Source: an uncultured Erythrobacter sp.
Lineage (GTDB): Bacteria; Pseudomonadota; Alphaproteobacteria; Sphingomonadales; Sphingomonadaceae
Assembly (NCBI RefSeq): GCF_958304185.1
Contig: NZ_OY284434.1
Location: forward strand, 124,001-188,000
DNA length: 64,000 nucleotides
Reading direction: 5' to 3'
The stretch's first letter is position 1, and every line of letters begins with the position of its first letter. The translations under genes were made by a program, and so were the position numbers. Positions 25,206 to 33,907 of this stretch are shown piece after piece. The notes below the pieces were generated by a model. It saw only the letters and a program-made list of their open reading frames with translations. It ran no database searches and was not told the origin of the DNA.

Positions 25206-26293
25206 GCCCGGCCCGGTGCGTGGGCGTGAGCCTGAGCAGGAGCTTCGACAGGGGGCGGTGCGGTGGAAGAACGCTCAACCAGCCCGGCGGGGACTTCAAT
25301 CACCGCGTCATCATCGCCGTCCGGCCCGCGCGCGATCAGCTGTTCAACCGCGCGGCTGACCGTCTCGGCAATCGGCTGATCCACCGCGGTGAGCGGCGGC
25401 TGCGAGAAGCGCACGATCGGCGTGTTGTCGAAGGAGATGAGTGACAGGTCTTGCGGCACGGCCAGTCCCCGATCACGCGCAACCTCCAGCGCGGCGAGGG
25501 TCATCTGGTCGCTTGATCCAATGATCGCGGTCAGATCGGCATGGCGATCCAGCAAGGCGCGGGCTGCGCGGGTGCCGGAGGCGTAGCCGAAGTCGCCCAC
25601 TTCCAACAGCCCATCATGTGGCAGGCCCGCCTCGTCCAGCGCGCGCTTCCAGCCATCGATCCGCCAGCCGCTCAGGCTGTATTGCGGCGGCCCGGCGATC
25701 ATCGCGATGCGGCGATGGCCAAGCTCAATCAGCCGCGATGTGGCGAGATGCGCTGCGCTCTCATCACCCATCGTCAGCGGGATGCCCGGCCCCGGCGCGT
25801 TGGAACCGATGCGGGCAAAAGGAATGTTCCGCTCCGCCAGCAGCTGCGTGATGAGGCGGTTTTCCGAGTGCGGCGGGGTGAGGATCACGCCGTCGGGCTG
25901 CAAGGCGGATAGCGCCGCGCCCAGCTCGCGCTCGACATGATCGGAGTGGGTATCGACCAGCTCCACCATCATCCGGTAGCCATGCTGCGAGCACGTCAGG
26001 ATCCCGCCCAGCAGCATCTGGTCGACCCAGTCCGTGCCGAGCCGCGCGCGCCAATCGGCCAGCGTGCGTTCCCGGTCATTGATGGCGAGGATGATATAGG
26101 AGCGCGATCCGCTCATCCGCTGGGCGGCGAGGCTGGGGACATAGCCCAGCCTGTCGATCGAGGCGCGCACCTTGTCGCGCAGCTGCGGGCGCACGTTCGG
26201 CCCGCCGTTCACCACCCGGCTTACGGTCTGGAGCGAAACGCCCGCATCCTCCGCGACGTCCCTGATCGTGACTGTCTTGCGCACCCGCGCCAT
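25202..26293 (-). CDS. LacI family transcriptional repressor of the glucan locus
   Basis: A protein of 363 residues. The N-terminal helix-turn-helix and hinge are clear (VTIRDVAEDAGVSLQTVSRV, then RLGYVPSLAAQRM), followed by a periplasmic-binding-protein-like sensor domain (GVILTPPHSENRLI, ELGHRRIAMIAGP, GSSDQMTLAALEVARD, SFDNTPIVRF). The effector is presumably a gluco-oligosaccharide or glucose. Two matching LacI-type palindromes in the locus, upstream of the TonB receptor and of the GH3 gene, are its likely targets. It is embedded in the operon between GH16 (22 bp upstream) and the MFS gene (4-bp overlap), so it would regulate its own synthesis. Confidence 0.9.
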   Translation of the reverse strand: MARVRKTVTIRDVAEDAGVSLQTVSRVVNGGPNVRPQLRDKVRASIDRLGYVPSLAAQRMSGSRSYIILAINDRERTLADWRARLGTDWVDQMLLGGILTCSQHGYRMMVELVDTHSDHVERELGAALSALQPDGVILTPPHSENRLITQLLAERNIPFARIGSNAPGPGIPLTMGDESAAHLATSRLIELGHRRIAMIAGPPQYSLSGWRIDGWKRALDEAGLPHDGLLEVGDFGYASGTRAARALLDRHADLTAIIGSSDQMTLAALEVARDRGLAVPQDLSLISFDNTPIVRFSQPPLTAVDQPIAETVSRAVEQLIARGPDGDDDAVIEVPAGLVERSSTAPPPVEAPAQAHAHAPGRA

Positions 26294-26315
26294 TGCCCGT
26301 CAAACCCCGTACCGT

Positions 26316-27293
26316 TTACCGAATGCACGCACGTCCCGTCGCGGGATCGCTGGCGCAGCGATACACCCTGATCCAGTCGATTGCGAATTGCGCGGGAAAG
26401 GTATTCGCTGCAACCCCCTTGCCATTGTTTTCTTCCGACAATCGACCGCCCACGGCAAGGTTGACCATGACATAGAAGGGCTGATCAAAGGGTGCTGCCG
26501 GGCGACCCTTGGCGTTGGGTGCGGCGGTGCTCCATTGGTCGGCAGTCACTGTTAGATGCACCCGGTCATCGACCAAGAAACGGATCAGCCCGTCGCCCCA
26601 TTCGACTGAATAGACATGGAAATCATCCGACGGCAGCGCCAAGTCAGGCAGCGCGTTGCGGTGATCGACAAACCGGTTCTGCGGCGAGAAATTGCCGAAA
26701 TGGAGCGCGCTGATCGTGCGGTTTTCGCCGCGTCCGCCTTCGCATTGCTTGCATTTGGCGCCGATATTGACCGCTTCCAGAATATCAATCTCGCCTGAGC
26801 GCGGCCAGGCGCCATAGGCATTGTCTTCCGGCATCATCCATACCGCCGGCCATGTCCCCTGCCCCGGCGGCACCTTGGCGCGCACTTCGATCCGGCCATA
26901 TTTCCACGCGTGCTGGCCGATGGTGCGAACCTTGCCCGAAGTGTGCGATTGGGTCACGCTGGGGTTGTTGTAGTCCGCAATCTCGGGCGGGCGCGCGGGG
27001 CCGGTGAAGCGCTCTTTGCGGGCCTTCAGCAGCAGCATCCCGCCTTCGACCGCGATGTTATCGGGCCGGTCGGTGTAGCATTGCCGTTCGGCATTGCCCC
27101 CGCCCCAGCACGAGACTTCGGGCGTCCACTTGGAGCGGTCGAGCGCCGCGCCTTCAAACTCGTCAGCCCAAACCAGCTCCCAGCCCGCACCCTCCAGCGG
27201 GGCGAGCGCTTGCTTCTCTGTCGGAGCCGTCGCCCCCAAAAGCAGCAGGGCCGCTGTCAGCGTCCCCGCCTTCAGCAGCCCTGCGATTGTCAT
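26316..27293 (-). CDS. Glycoside hydrolase family 16 endo-beta-glucanase (laminarinase-like), secreted
   Basis: A protein of 325 residues with a Sec signal peptide (MTIAGLLKAGTLTAALLLLG, cleavage near ATAPT). The family-16 catalytic motif E-x-D-x-x-E is present as GEIDILEAVN. Other typical blocks are LVWADEFEG near the mature N-terminus, GRIEVRAKVPPGQGTWPAVWMMP, and HVYSVEWGDGLIRFLVDD. These fit endo-1,3(1,4)-beta-glucanases acting on laminarin or lichenan; agarases and carrageenases of GH16 are less likely given the KVPPGQGTWPA block. It lies 14 bp after the TonB receptor gene and 22 bp before the LacI gene, in the same operon. Confidence 0.9.
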   Translation of the reverse strand: MTIAGLLKAGTLTAALLLLGATAPTEKQALAPLEGAGWELVWADEFEGAALDRSKWTPEVSCWGGGNAERQCYTDRPDNIAVEGGMLLLKARKERFTGPARPPEIADYNNPSVTQSHTSGKVRTIGQHAWKYGRIEVRAKVPPGQGTWPAVWMMPEDNAYGAWPRSGEIDILEAVNIGAKCKQCEGGRGENRTISALHFGNFSPQNRFVDHRNALPDLALPSDDFHVYSVEWGDGLIRFLVDDRVHLTVTADQWSTAAPNAKGRPAAPFDQPFYVMVNLAVGGRLSEENNGKGVAANTFPAQFAIDWIRVYRCASDPATGRACIR

Positions 27294-27307
27294 ATCGTAC
27301 TCTCTGA

Positions 27308-30300
27308 TCAGAAGGCGAAGCGGGCAATGAAGGTGTAGCGGCGGTCATTGCGGAACACCGCACTGATCGGACGCGTTCCGTCATAGTCGATGACCGTCGA
27401 CAGTTGGGTGGTCTCGTCGAGCAGGTTCACGCCCTGCACGCCCAGCTTGATGTTGTCAGTCAAGCTGTAAAGGATCGTCCCGTCAAGCTGGCCGCCGGCC
27501 TCCTGGAAGATCGGCGCGAACGGGAAAAGATCGTCCCGCTGCGTCACAAGGAAGGCGCTGCGCCAGTTATAGGCGGCACGCATCGACAGCGGCCCCTTTT
27601 CATAGAACAGCGTGGCGTTGAGAGTGTGCTTCGAAATCCCGGCAAGCGGCAGCTGACCGGAGAACGGGCCGTTGTTGAGCGGCTGGCCGCTCGAATTCAC
27701 CGAGGGCGAACCAATGCCCGAGATGTTCGGGTTCGGGAAGTCACTGCCATCGATGTAAGTATAGGTCACGGCCGTCCCAAGCCCGCTCAACAATCCGGGC
27801 AGGAAATCGTAGGTCTGCTGATAGGCCAGTTCGACACCCTTCAGAACGCCTGAGAGATCGTTGGCCGGACCATTGATGATCACTTCCTCGGAATTGCCAC
27901 TGGGCGGGTCGTAATTGACGAGGCCCGTCCCGTTGGTAACGATCCCCTTGATGTCCTTGACGAAGAACGCCGCGCTCAGCTGGCCGACCTTACCGAAATA
28001 CCACTCGGCGCTGAGATCGTAGTTCCACGATTCGGTCGGCCGCAAGTTGCGGTTCCCGGTCGACACGGAGAGCAGCGGCCCCTCCGTCACACGGCCGCTG
28101 AAGCCCAACACCCCGCCTGCGTTGAACAGGTTCAGGTCGGGACGACTGATCCCCTTCGATACCGCCGCCCGAACAACGATCCCGCCGCCGTTGTCATAGC
28201 GGACGTTGAAGGATGGCAGGAAGTGATCGAAGTTGATGTCGCGGTTGTCGCGGATGAGTTCACCGGTGTGCAAGGCCGCAAATTCGGCAAGGCGTGAGCC
28301 GGTGAGCTGGCAGAAGACCTGCTGCGGAACGCCCGGGCCAGCCCCGCGGCAGGCGGCGGCGATTTCAGCCACCTGCACAGTGCCGTCACCGTTGCCGCCG
28401 ACCGACGTCGCATCGAAGCGTGCCGGATCGGGGAACGCCAACAGCGAATTGTTGCTGACGTTTGTGCGAACGTACCGCAGGCCAATGTTCCCCGCGAGCG
28501 AAGCGCCTCCGTCAAAATCGGTACCGAAGTCAACGCGCGCATAGGCTGCCGAAGTGATTTCGGTGACATCGGAGACTTCTCCGGGGCAGAACGGACCGCA
28601 CGCCACCGTCGTGCCATCCAGCAGCACACGGGTGCGGCCATTGACGCCGAGATTGAAGCGTTCCGGCGACTGACCCAAGGTGCTGATTTCGTCCCACTGC
28701 TGATCTGTCACGCCCGACAGATATTCGCCAAGGAAGTCATCACCGCCATAGAAGAACGCACCGCCACCCGCGATCGGGGTGCTTGCTTCGCCCCGCTGGA
28801 AGTTGTCGGCAAACGGCGTGCGATACGAGGATGCACCCGGGACTTCATCGGCGTAGACACCACCTGCGATTGCGAATTCCTGCCCGGGCAGACCGGTGAA
28901 GAAACGGCCCGGCTGGAAACCGCCGGTCGCAGCGCATCCCGGACCTTCGTTCCACGGTGCACAGCCCGCACGCCCGGCCCAAGGCGCCGAAAGGTTGCCC
29001 CAGGTGCTGAAGTTGGTGTTGCGGTTGATACGATCGCGCGCCGCCCAGCGTCCGCCGACCTCGACCTTGCGGAAGAAACCATCGTCGCTGAGGTCGTATT
29101 CGAGACTGCCAGCAAGGCTAAACAATTCGCCCTCGTTAGCCTCGCGGCTGTCGAGACCGAACCAGTAATAGTTGTTGAAGCCGCTGGTGAAGTAATCGGT
29201 AGGTGCACCGACCGGGGCCAGGAACTGGATATCCGGCGTCTTGCCCCCCAGATCGATGGCGATGTCCGTCCAGGTGCTCAACGCGCCGAACACCGCATCG
29301 CGGCGAAGGTTCGAGTTGAGGCTCTGCATCTCGATCTTGCCGCGGAAGCGCTCAGTGAAGTTCATCTTCGCATCGAACGAGATGTCCTGCGTGACCGAAT
29401 TGACTTCACGCAGGAAGCGCAGCGAATCTGTGGGGATACCACCGCGGCCGAACGGGTTGGCATAGGCATCGCCGACATTCTGCGTGAGAATGCCGCTGAC
29501 GAAGTTGCCGTTCTCATCGAATTCGAAATTCGTACCCGGACGCGGCCGGTTGGTCGACACACCATCGTCGATCCGGCCAAGCAGCGCAAATTCCTCCGTT
29601 GCGAAGCTCGTTTCCGAACGCAGGTATTCCAGCGTCATCACCAGGTCGCCATCAAGCGTTTCGAACTGGCCGATCGCCGAGATCGCCTCGCGATCGCGAT
29701 CAAGCGTGGTCGAACGCACGTTGGCGAACTGCGGCACAACGACCGAGTTTGCCGGCGGGAAGTTTTCAGGCGTAAAGTTGGGCACATCACCGAACCCGCC
29801 TGAGTTGAGGTTGAAAATGCGCGCACAGCCGCCGGAGAGGTCGGCCGGGCGATAGCAATAATCGACCAGCTGCGAGGCATCGGTCCGGCTCTTCAGCTTC
29901 GACTTCGAATAGCTGAGCTGCACCCCGAAGGTGCCCTGTCCGGTATCGAAGGTATCAGAGGCAAGGATATTGTAGGTCGGCGACCATTCCTGCCGCAGAT
30001 CGCCGTAGTTCGCTTCGATCGATCCGGCGACGTGGAAGCCGCGCCTGTCGAGCGGCTTGCGGGTCACGAGGTTAACCAGGCCCGCAATATGGCCTTCGAT
30101 CTGGTCGGCGGTGATGTTCTTGTAGACTTCGACACGGCCCACAAGTTCGGGCGAAACGTCCTCGAAGCTCAGCGCGCGGCCGCCATTGGCCGAGAAGATG
30201 TCGCGCCCGTTCAACTGCGAACTGACAAAGGGCAGGCCACGAATGATGACGCCCGTGCCTTCGACCGAGAAGCGGGTGGGGTCAGACGTCTTTTCGAACC

Positions 30301-30631
30301 GGCCGATGTTGACGCCGGGGATACGCTGGAGCGTTTCCGCCACCGAACGGTCGGGCAGCGCGCCGATGTCTTCTGCCGAGATCACGTCGACCACGGTATC
30401 GGCATTGCGCTTGATGTTCTGGGCGGATTGCAGCGAGGCGCGGTAGCCGGTGACGATGATATCGCCCTCTGCCTCTTCGGCAGCGGCAACCGTCGCTTCT
30501 TGCGCGGCGGCGTCAGCATCTTGTGCCCATGCAGGAGCCGCGGTCGCAGCGGAAATCGCCAGCAAGGATGCGGTCCCGAGTGCGAACGGGCGCCGACGCG
30601 GCGCAACACTAACGGTGTTCATAAGTTTCAT
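27308..30631 (-). CDS. TonB-dependent receptor for oligosaccharide uptake
   Basis: A protein of 1107 residues from the ATG at 30631, preceded by GGGGAGAG. The signal peptide ends near AWAQD. The segment GDIIVTGYRASLQSAQ followed by DVISAEDIGALPDRSVAETLQRIPGVNI is the TonB box and plug start of the family that includes the Caulobacter maltodextrin receptor MalA and many carbohydrate receptors of sphingomonads. The barrel ends in YTFIARFAF. As first gene of an operon with GH16, LacI, MFS and GH3, it is inferred to import beta-glucan oligosaccharides across the outer membrane. Its promoter carries a LacI-type operator over the -35 element. Confidence 0.9.
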   Translation of the reverse strand: MKLMNTVSVAPRRRPFALGTASLLAISAATAAPAWAQDADAAAQEATVAAAEEAEGDIIVTGYRASLQSAQNIKRNADTVVDVISAEDIGALPDRSVAETLQRIPGVNIGRFEKTSDPTRFSVEGTGVIIRGLPFVSSQLNGRDIFSANGGRALSFEDVSPELVGRVEVYKNITADQIEGHIAGLVNLVTRKPLDRRGFHVAGSIEANYGDLRQEWSPTYNILASDTFDTGQGTFGVQLSYSKSKLKSRTDASQLVDYCYRPADLSGGCARIFNLNSGGFGDVPNFTPENFPPANSVVVPQFANVRSTTLDRDREAISAIGQFETLDGDLVMTLEYLRSETSFATEEFALLGRIDDGVSTNRPRPGTNFEFDENGNFVSGILTQNVGDAYANPFGRGGIPTDSLRFLREVNSVTQDISFDAKMNFTERFRGKIEMQSLNSNLRRDAVFGALSTWTDIAIDLGGKTPDIQFLAPVGAPTDYFTSGFNNYYWFGLDSREANEGELFSLAGSLEYDLSDDGFFRKVEVGGRWAARDRINRNTNFSTWGNLSAPWAGRAGCAPWNEGPGCAATGGFQPGRFFTGLPGQEFAIAGGVYADEVPGASSYRTPFADNFQRGEASTPIAGGGAFFYGGDDFLGEYLSGVTDQQWDEISTLGQSPERFNLGVNGRTRVLLDGTTVACGPFCPGEVSDVTEITSAAYARVDFGTDFDGGASLAGNIGLRYVRTNVSNNSLLAFPDPARFDATSVGGNGDGTVQVAEIAAACRGAGPGVPQQVFCQLTGSRLAEFAALHTGELIRDNRDINFDHFLPSFNVRYDNGGGIVVRAAVSKGISRPDLNLFNAGGVLGFSGRVTEGPLLSVSTGNRNLRPTESWNYDLSAEWYFGKVGQLSAAFFVKDIKGIVTNGTGLVNYDPPSGNSEEVIINGPANDLSGVLKGVELAYQQTYDFLPGLLSGLGTAVTYTYIDGSDFPNPNISGIGSPSVNSSGQPLNNGPFSGQLPLAGISKHTLNATLFYEKGPLSMRAAYNWRSAFLVTQRDDLFPFAPIFQEAGGQLDGTILYSLTDNIKLGVQGVNLLDETTQLSTVIDYDGTRPISAVFRNDRRYTFIARFAF

Positions 30632-30684
30632 CTCTCCCCATGCCGCGCGACAGATTCGTGCCTGACGCTGCGGGCTGCGGCACA

Positions 30685-30714
30685 TTCTTAGCGCATCTTG
30701 AGAGCGTTCTCAAG
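30685..30714 (-). promoter_or_regulatory. Promoter and LacI-type operator of the TonB receptor operon
   Basis: On the minus strand, TTGAGA (30713-30708), a 17-bp spacer and TAAGAA (30690-30685) form a good -35/-10 pair. The -35 lies inside the 18-bp near-perfect palindrome CTTGAGAGCGTTCTCAAG (30697-30714) with a central CG, the hallmark of LacI-family operators. It shares the skeleton TTGnnAnCGTTnnCAA with the GH3 operator. Binding would block RNA polymerase and, because the halogenase gene is divergent, could regulate both directions. Confidence 0.7.
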
Positions 30715-30755
30715 ACTTGTAATCTTGGGTTCATATTGCATTCTGGCAACACTTC

Positions 30756-30776
30756 GCGGGGTAGTGTATTCCCCGC
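30756..30776 (+). promoter_or_regulatory. GC-rich inverted repeat in the halogenase leader
   Basis: GCGGGG (30756-30761) and CCCCGC (30771-30776) flank a 9-nt AT-richer loop, 41 bp upstream of the halogenase GTG. It could be an mRNA hairpin in the leader or a regulator site. There is no run of T after it. Confidence 0.3.
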
Positions 30777-30816
30777 TGACATAGCCCGCAGAGGCTCGAC
30801 CGGGATTGGGAAAAAC

Positions 30817-32328
30817 GTGGCAATAGAACGGATTATCATCGTCGGCGGCGGTACGGCCGGGTGGATGGCGGCAGCAGCGCTGTCGCGCATCAAGGCGGGG
30901 CGGGCTGTGGAAATCACGCTGATCGAATCCGAAGCCATCGGCACGGTCGGCGTTGGCGAGGCAACGATTCCACCCTTTGTGGGCTTCAACGATCTGCTCG
31001 GCATCAAGGAAAGTGAGATGCTGGCCGCGGTCGGCGGCACGTTCAAACTGGGCATCCAGTTCGAAAACTGGGGCAATCTGGGCGAAAGCTACATCCACCC
31101 CTTCGGCGCCTATGGCTACACGATGGGCGGGATCAGCTTCCACCATGTCTGGCACCGCATGAACAAGGCCGGGGACAAGCGCCCGATCCAGGTCTTCAAC
31201 GTGGAAACGATGGCTGCCTATTTCGGCAAGTTTGCCCGGACCGAGGATTACGCGAACGAAGATCTGCCGCCGGTCAATTACGCCTACCACCTCGACGCTG
31301 GGCGTTATGCCGCGTTCCTGCGCCGCTTTGCCGAAGAACGCGGCGTGGTGCGGCAGGAAGGCAAGGTCGCCGATGTCGCGCTCGATGGTGAGAGCGGCTT
31401 TGTCACCGGAGTGACGCTGGACGATGGCCGCCAGTTTGCAGGCGATCTGTTCATCGATTGCTCGGGCTTCCGGGGCCTGCTGATCGAGCAGGCGCTGAAG
31501 ACCGGCTATGACGACTGGAGCCAGTATTTGCCCTGCAACCGTGCGGTGGCGCTTCCCTGCCTGCGCGAAGATGGAAGCCCGCCCCCGCCCTTTACCCGCG
31601 CCACCGCGCACAGCGCCGGTTGGCAGTGGCAGGTGCCGCTACAACACCGCAACGGCAACGGCCATGTCTATTGCTCCAGCTATATGGAAGACCAGCAGGC
31701 GCTCGACATCCTGCTCGGCAATATCGCGGGCAAGCCGCAGGCCGAACCCAATTGGCTGCGCTTTGTCACTGGGCGGCGCAAGAAGTTCTGGAACAAGAAT
31801 GTGGTCGCCCTTGGGCTGGCGGCGGGCTTCATGGAGCCGCTGGAATCGACCTCGATCCACCTCATCAACACCGGGATCGACAAGCTGATCTCGCTGCTGT
31901 CGCTGGACGGGATCACGCAGGTGCAGGAGGACACCTTCAACCGCCTGACGGGCCGCGAATATGCCCGCATCCGCGACTTCCTGATCCTGCACTACAACGC
32001 CACACAGCGCACCGATTCCGACTTCTGGAATTACGTCCGCACGATGGACGTGCCGGACACGCTCAAGGAGAAGGTCGAGATCTTCCGCGCCAACGGCCAG
32101 ATCTTCCGCGAGGAGGATGAACTGTTCACTGAAACCAGCTGGGCGGCGGTGATGATGGGTCAGGGGATCACCATGGGCGGGCACAATGCGATGGCCGATG
32201 CGCTCGATCCGGCCAAGACCCGCACCGAGGTGGACGAGATGGAAAGGTCGATCCGCTACCTCGTCCAGCATATGCCGGGGCATGGCGATTATCTGGCGCG
32301 CTATTGCCCTGCACCGATCGCAGCGTGA
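30817..32328 (+). CDS. Flavin-dependent (tryptophan-type) halogenase
   Basis: A protein of 503 residues from the GTG at 30817 (VAIERIIIVGGG). The FAD-binding GGGTAG is near residues 10-15, the GVGEAT motif ends at 50, the family's WxWxIP motif is present as WQWQVP, and Lys77 in GGTFKLGIQF sits where the catalytic lysine of PrnA-type halogenases lies. The enzyme therefore looks capable of halogenating an aromatic compound with FADH2, O2 and halide. Similar halogenase genes sit next to TonB receptors in Brevundimonas, Caulobacter and Xanthomonas, where their natural substrate is unclear. It is divergent from the glucan TonB receptor and shares its regulatory region. An upstream ATG at 30640 would add a non-homologous leader. 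Confidence 0.85.
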   Translation: MAIERIIIVGGGTAGWMAAAALSRIKAGRAVEITLIESEAIGTVGVGEATIPPFVGFNDLLGIKESEMLAAVGGTFKLGIQFENWGNLGESYIHPFGAYGYTMGGISFHHVWHRMNKAGDKRPIQVFNVETMAAYFGKFARTEDYANEDLPPVNYAYHLDAGRYAAFLRRFAEERGVVRQEGKVADVALDGESGFVTGVTLDDGRQFAGDLFIDCSGFRGLLIEQALKTGYDDWSQYLPCNRAVALPCLREDGSPPPPFTRATAHSAGWQWQVPLQHRNGNGHVYCSSYMEDQQALDILLGNIAGKPQAEPNWLRFVTGRRKKFWNKNVVALGLAAGFMEPLESTSIHLINTGIDKLISLLSLDGITQVQEDTFNRLTGREYARIRDFLILHYNATQRTDSDFWNYVRTMDVPDTLKEKVEIFRANGQIFREEDELFTETSWAAVMMGQGITMGGHNAMADALDPAKTRTEVDEMERSIRYLVQHMPGHGDYLARYCPAPIAA

Positions 32329-32422
32329 CACCCGGCTAGCGAGCGATTCTTGACAAATGCGGGCGGCGCTTGAATGGGGAAGCGTCGCCCCTCTCCCGCT
32401 CGACCCGAGGTTTCGCCCCGCC

Positions 32423-33217
32423 ATGACCCCCGATCCGCACGGCTGGACCGCGCTCGTGCTGGCCGGACAGCGCCCGGGCGTTGACCCGGTGGCCGCGCAT
32501 TTCGGGCTGGAGGCCAAGGCGCTGGTGCCCGTCGCCGGTGAATTGATGCTGGGCCGGGTGCTGATGGCGCTGGCCGACACCCCGCAAATCACGCGGATCA
32601 TCGTGCTGGCGCAAAACACGCTCAAGCTGCAAGCGCACCCCGATCTGGCCTGGGCGGTGGAAGAGCCGCGGATCACGTTCCAGGTTTCAGGCCCAACGAT
32701 CAGCGGGTCGGTGCTGGCGGCGGTGAACGATCCAGCAATTGGCCTGCCGGTGCTGGTGACCACCGCCGACAATGTGATGCTCACGGCTGCCACTATCGCC
32801 GAATTCATCGCCGGAGCGGGCGCAACCGACGTCAGCATGGCAATGGTCGAGCGCGCCAGGTTGGAAGCTGCCGTTGGCCCCAACCGGCGGACATGGTTGA
32901 CCTTCAAAGGCGGCGCTTATACCGGCGCGAACCTGTTCGCCCTGACCGCCCCGGCTGCGCGCAATGCGCTGACGTTCTGGGAGCGGGTTGAGCAGGATCG
33001 CAAATCGGTGCTGCGCCTCGCCTCGCATTTTGGCCCCGTCTTGATGGCCAAGCTGCTGCTGCGGCGGATGACTGTCCACGAAGCTCTCGCGGCCGCAGGC
33101 ACGAAGCTTGGCGCGAGCGCTGCGCCGGTGCTGCTCAGTGACGGGCGCATGGGGGTCGATGTCGACAAGGTTGAGGACCACGCGCTGGCCGAGCGTCTGC
33201 TGGCTGATCGGGGCTGA
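32423..33217 (+). CDS. MobA-like nucleotidyltransferase family protein
   Basis: A protein of 264 residues from the ATG at 32423. TALVLAGQRPG at the N-terminus, EAKALVPVAGELMLGRVL and LVTTADNVMLTAATIAEF fit the nucleotide-sugar/NTP-transferase fold: a glycine-rich nucleotide loop, a lysine, and an Asp for metal. The canonical GGxGxR loop is replaced by AGQRPGVDP, closer to the MobA/IspD-like branch. It probably activates a sugar or polyol phosphate with CTP or another NTP. It starts a four-gene run (HAD phosphatase 7 bp downstream, then a glycerophosphotransferase-like enzyme and a FkbM methyltransferase), so a role in building a cell-surface polymer or lipid head group is inferred. Confidence 0.7.
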   Translation: MTPDPHGWTALVLAGQRPGVDPVAAHFGLEAKALVPVAGELMLGRVLMALADTPQITRIIVLAQNTLKLQAHPDLAWAVEEPRITFQVSGPTISGSVLAAVNDPAIGLPVLVTTADNVMLTAATIAEFIAGAGATDVSMAMVERARLEAAVGPNRRTWLTFKGGAYTGANLFALTAPAARNALTFWERVEQDRKSVLRLASHFGPVLMAKLLLRRMTVHEALAAAGTKLGASAAPVLLSDGRMGVDVDKVEDHALAERLLADRG

Positions 33218-33223
33218 CTGTCG

Positions 33224-33907
33224 GTGCAGCGCATTGCCCTCTACGATCTCGACCGCACGGTGACCCGCGCGCCGACGTTTACCCCGTTCCTCGTTCACAT
33301 GGCCGCAAGCGGCAACCCGTTACGGCTGCTCGGCGTATCGCTGTGGGTGCTGGCGATGCTGGGTTACAAGGCGAAATTCTACGGGAGAAAGCCGCTCAAG
33401 CAGTTCGGTCTCAACCTGCTGGTCGGGCGCAACGTGCGCAATGGCCGCCTGCAACCCCGGATCGACGCTTTCGTCGCCGGGCAAATGGCGCGCAATATCC
33501 AGCCGGGCGCGCGTGCGCAGATCGCCGCCGACCGGGCGGCTGGCATTCGCCTAGTGCTCGTCACCGCTGCACCGGAGATTTACGCCGAGGCGTTAGCGCA
33601 GGCGCTGGGTTTCGAGGCCTGCATCGCCACTCGCCACCAGCGCGATAGTGCGGGCAACCTCCTCGCGCTGATCGACGGCGAGAACAATTACGGCGCGCAT
33701 AAGGTCGCCCGCGTCGAGGCATGGCTGGCAGAGCAAGGCCTCGCCCGCGCCGATTGCCACCTCATCGCCTATACCGACCACGCCAGCGACGCGCCGATCC
33801 TGAACTATGCCGACACCGGCGTGCTGGTAGGTCGCTACGCCAAGGCGCAGCGCGGGTGGGCGCAGGCCGACTGGAGCGCGCCTGAAAGGAGCGGGGCCGC
33901 CACATGA
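33224..33907 (+). CDS. HAD family hydrolase (HAD-IB-like phosphatase)
   Basis: A protein of 227 residues starting at the GTG at 33224. The phosphatase nucleophile motif is YDLDRT near residues 7-12, the second motif LVTAAPE is near 108-114, and the last acidic motif is YTDHASDAPIL. These match HAD-superfamily phosphatases of the SerB/HAD-IB type. It ends by overlapping the next gene by four bases (ATGA). In context it likely dephosphorylates a polyol or sugar phosphate in the same pathway as the nucleotidyltransferase upstream. Confidence 0.8.
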   Translation: MQRIALYDLDRTVTRAPTFTPFLVHMAASGNPLRLLGVSLWVLAMLGYKAKFYGRKPLKQFGLNLLVGRNVRNGRLQPRIDAFVAGQMARNIQPGARAQIAADRAAGIRLVLVTAAPEIYAEALAQALGFEACIATRHQRDSAGNLLALIDGENNYGAHKVARVEAWLAEQGLARADCHLIAYTDHASDAPILNYADTGVLVGRYAKAQRGWAQADWSAPERSGAAT

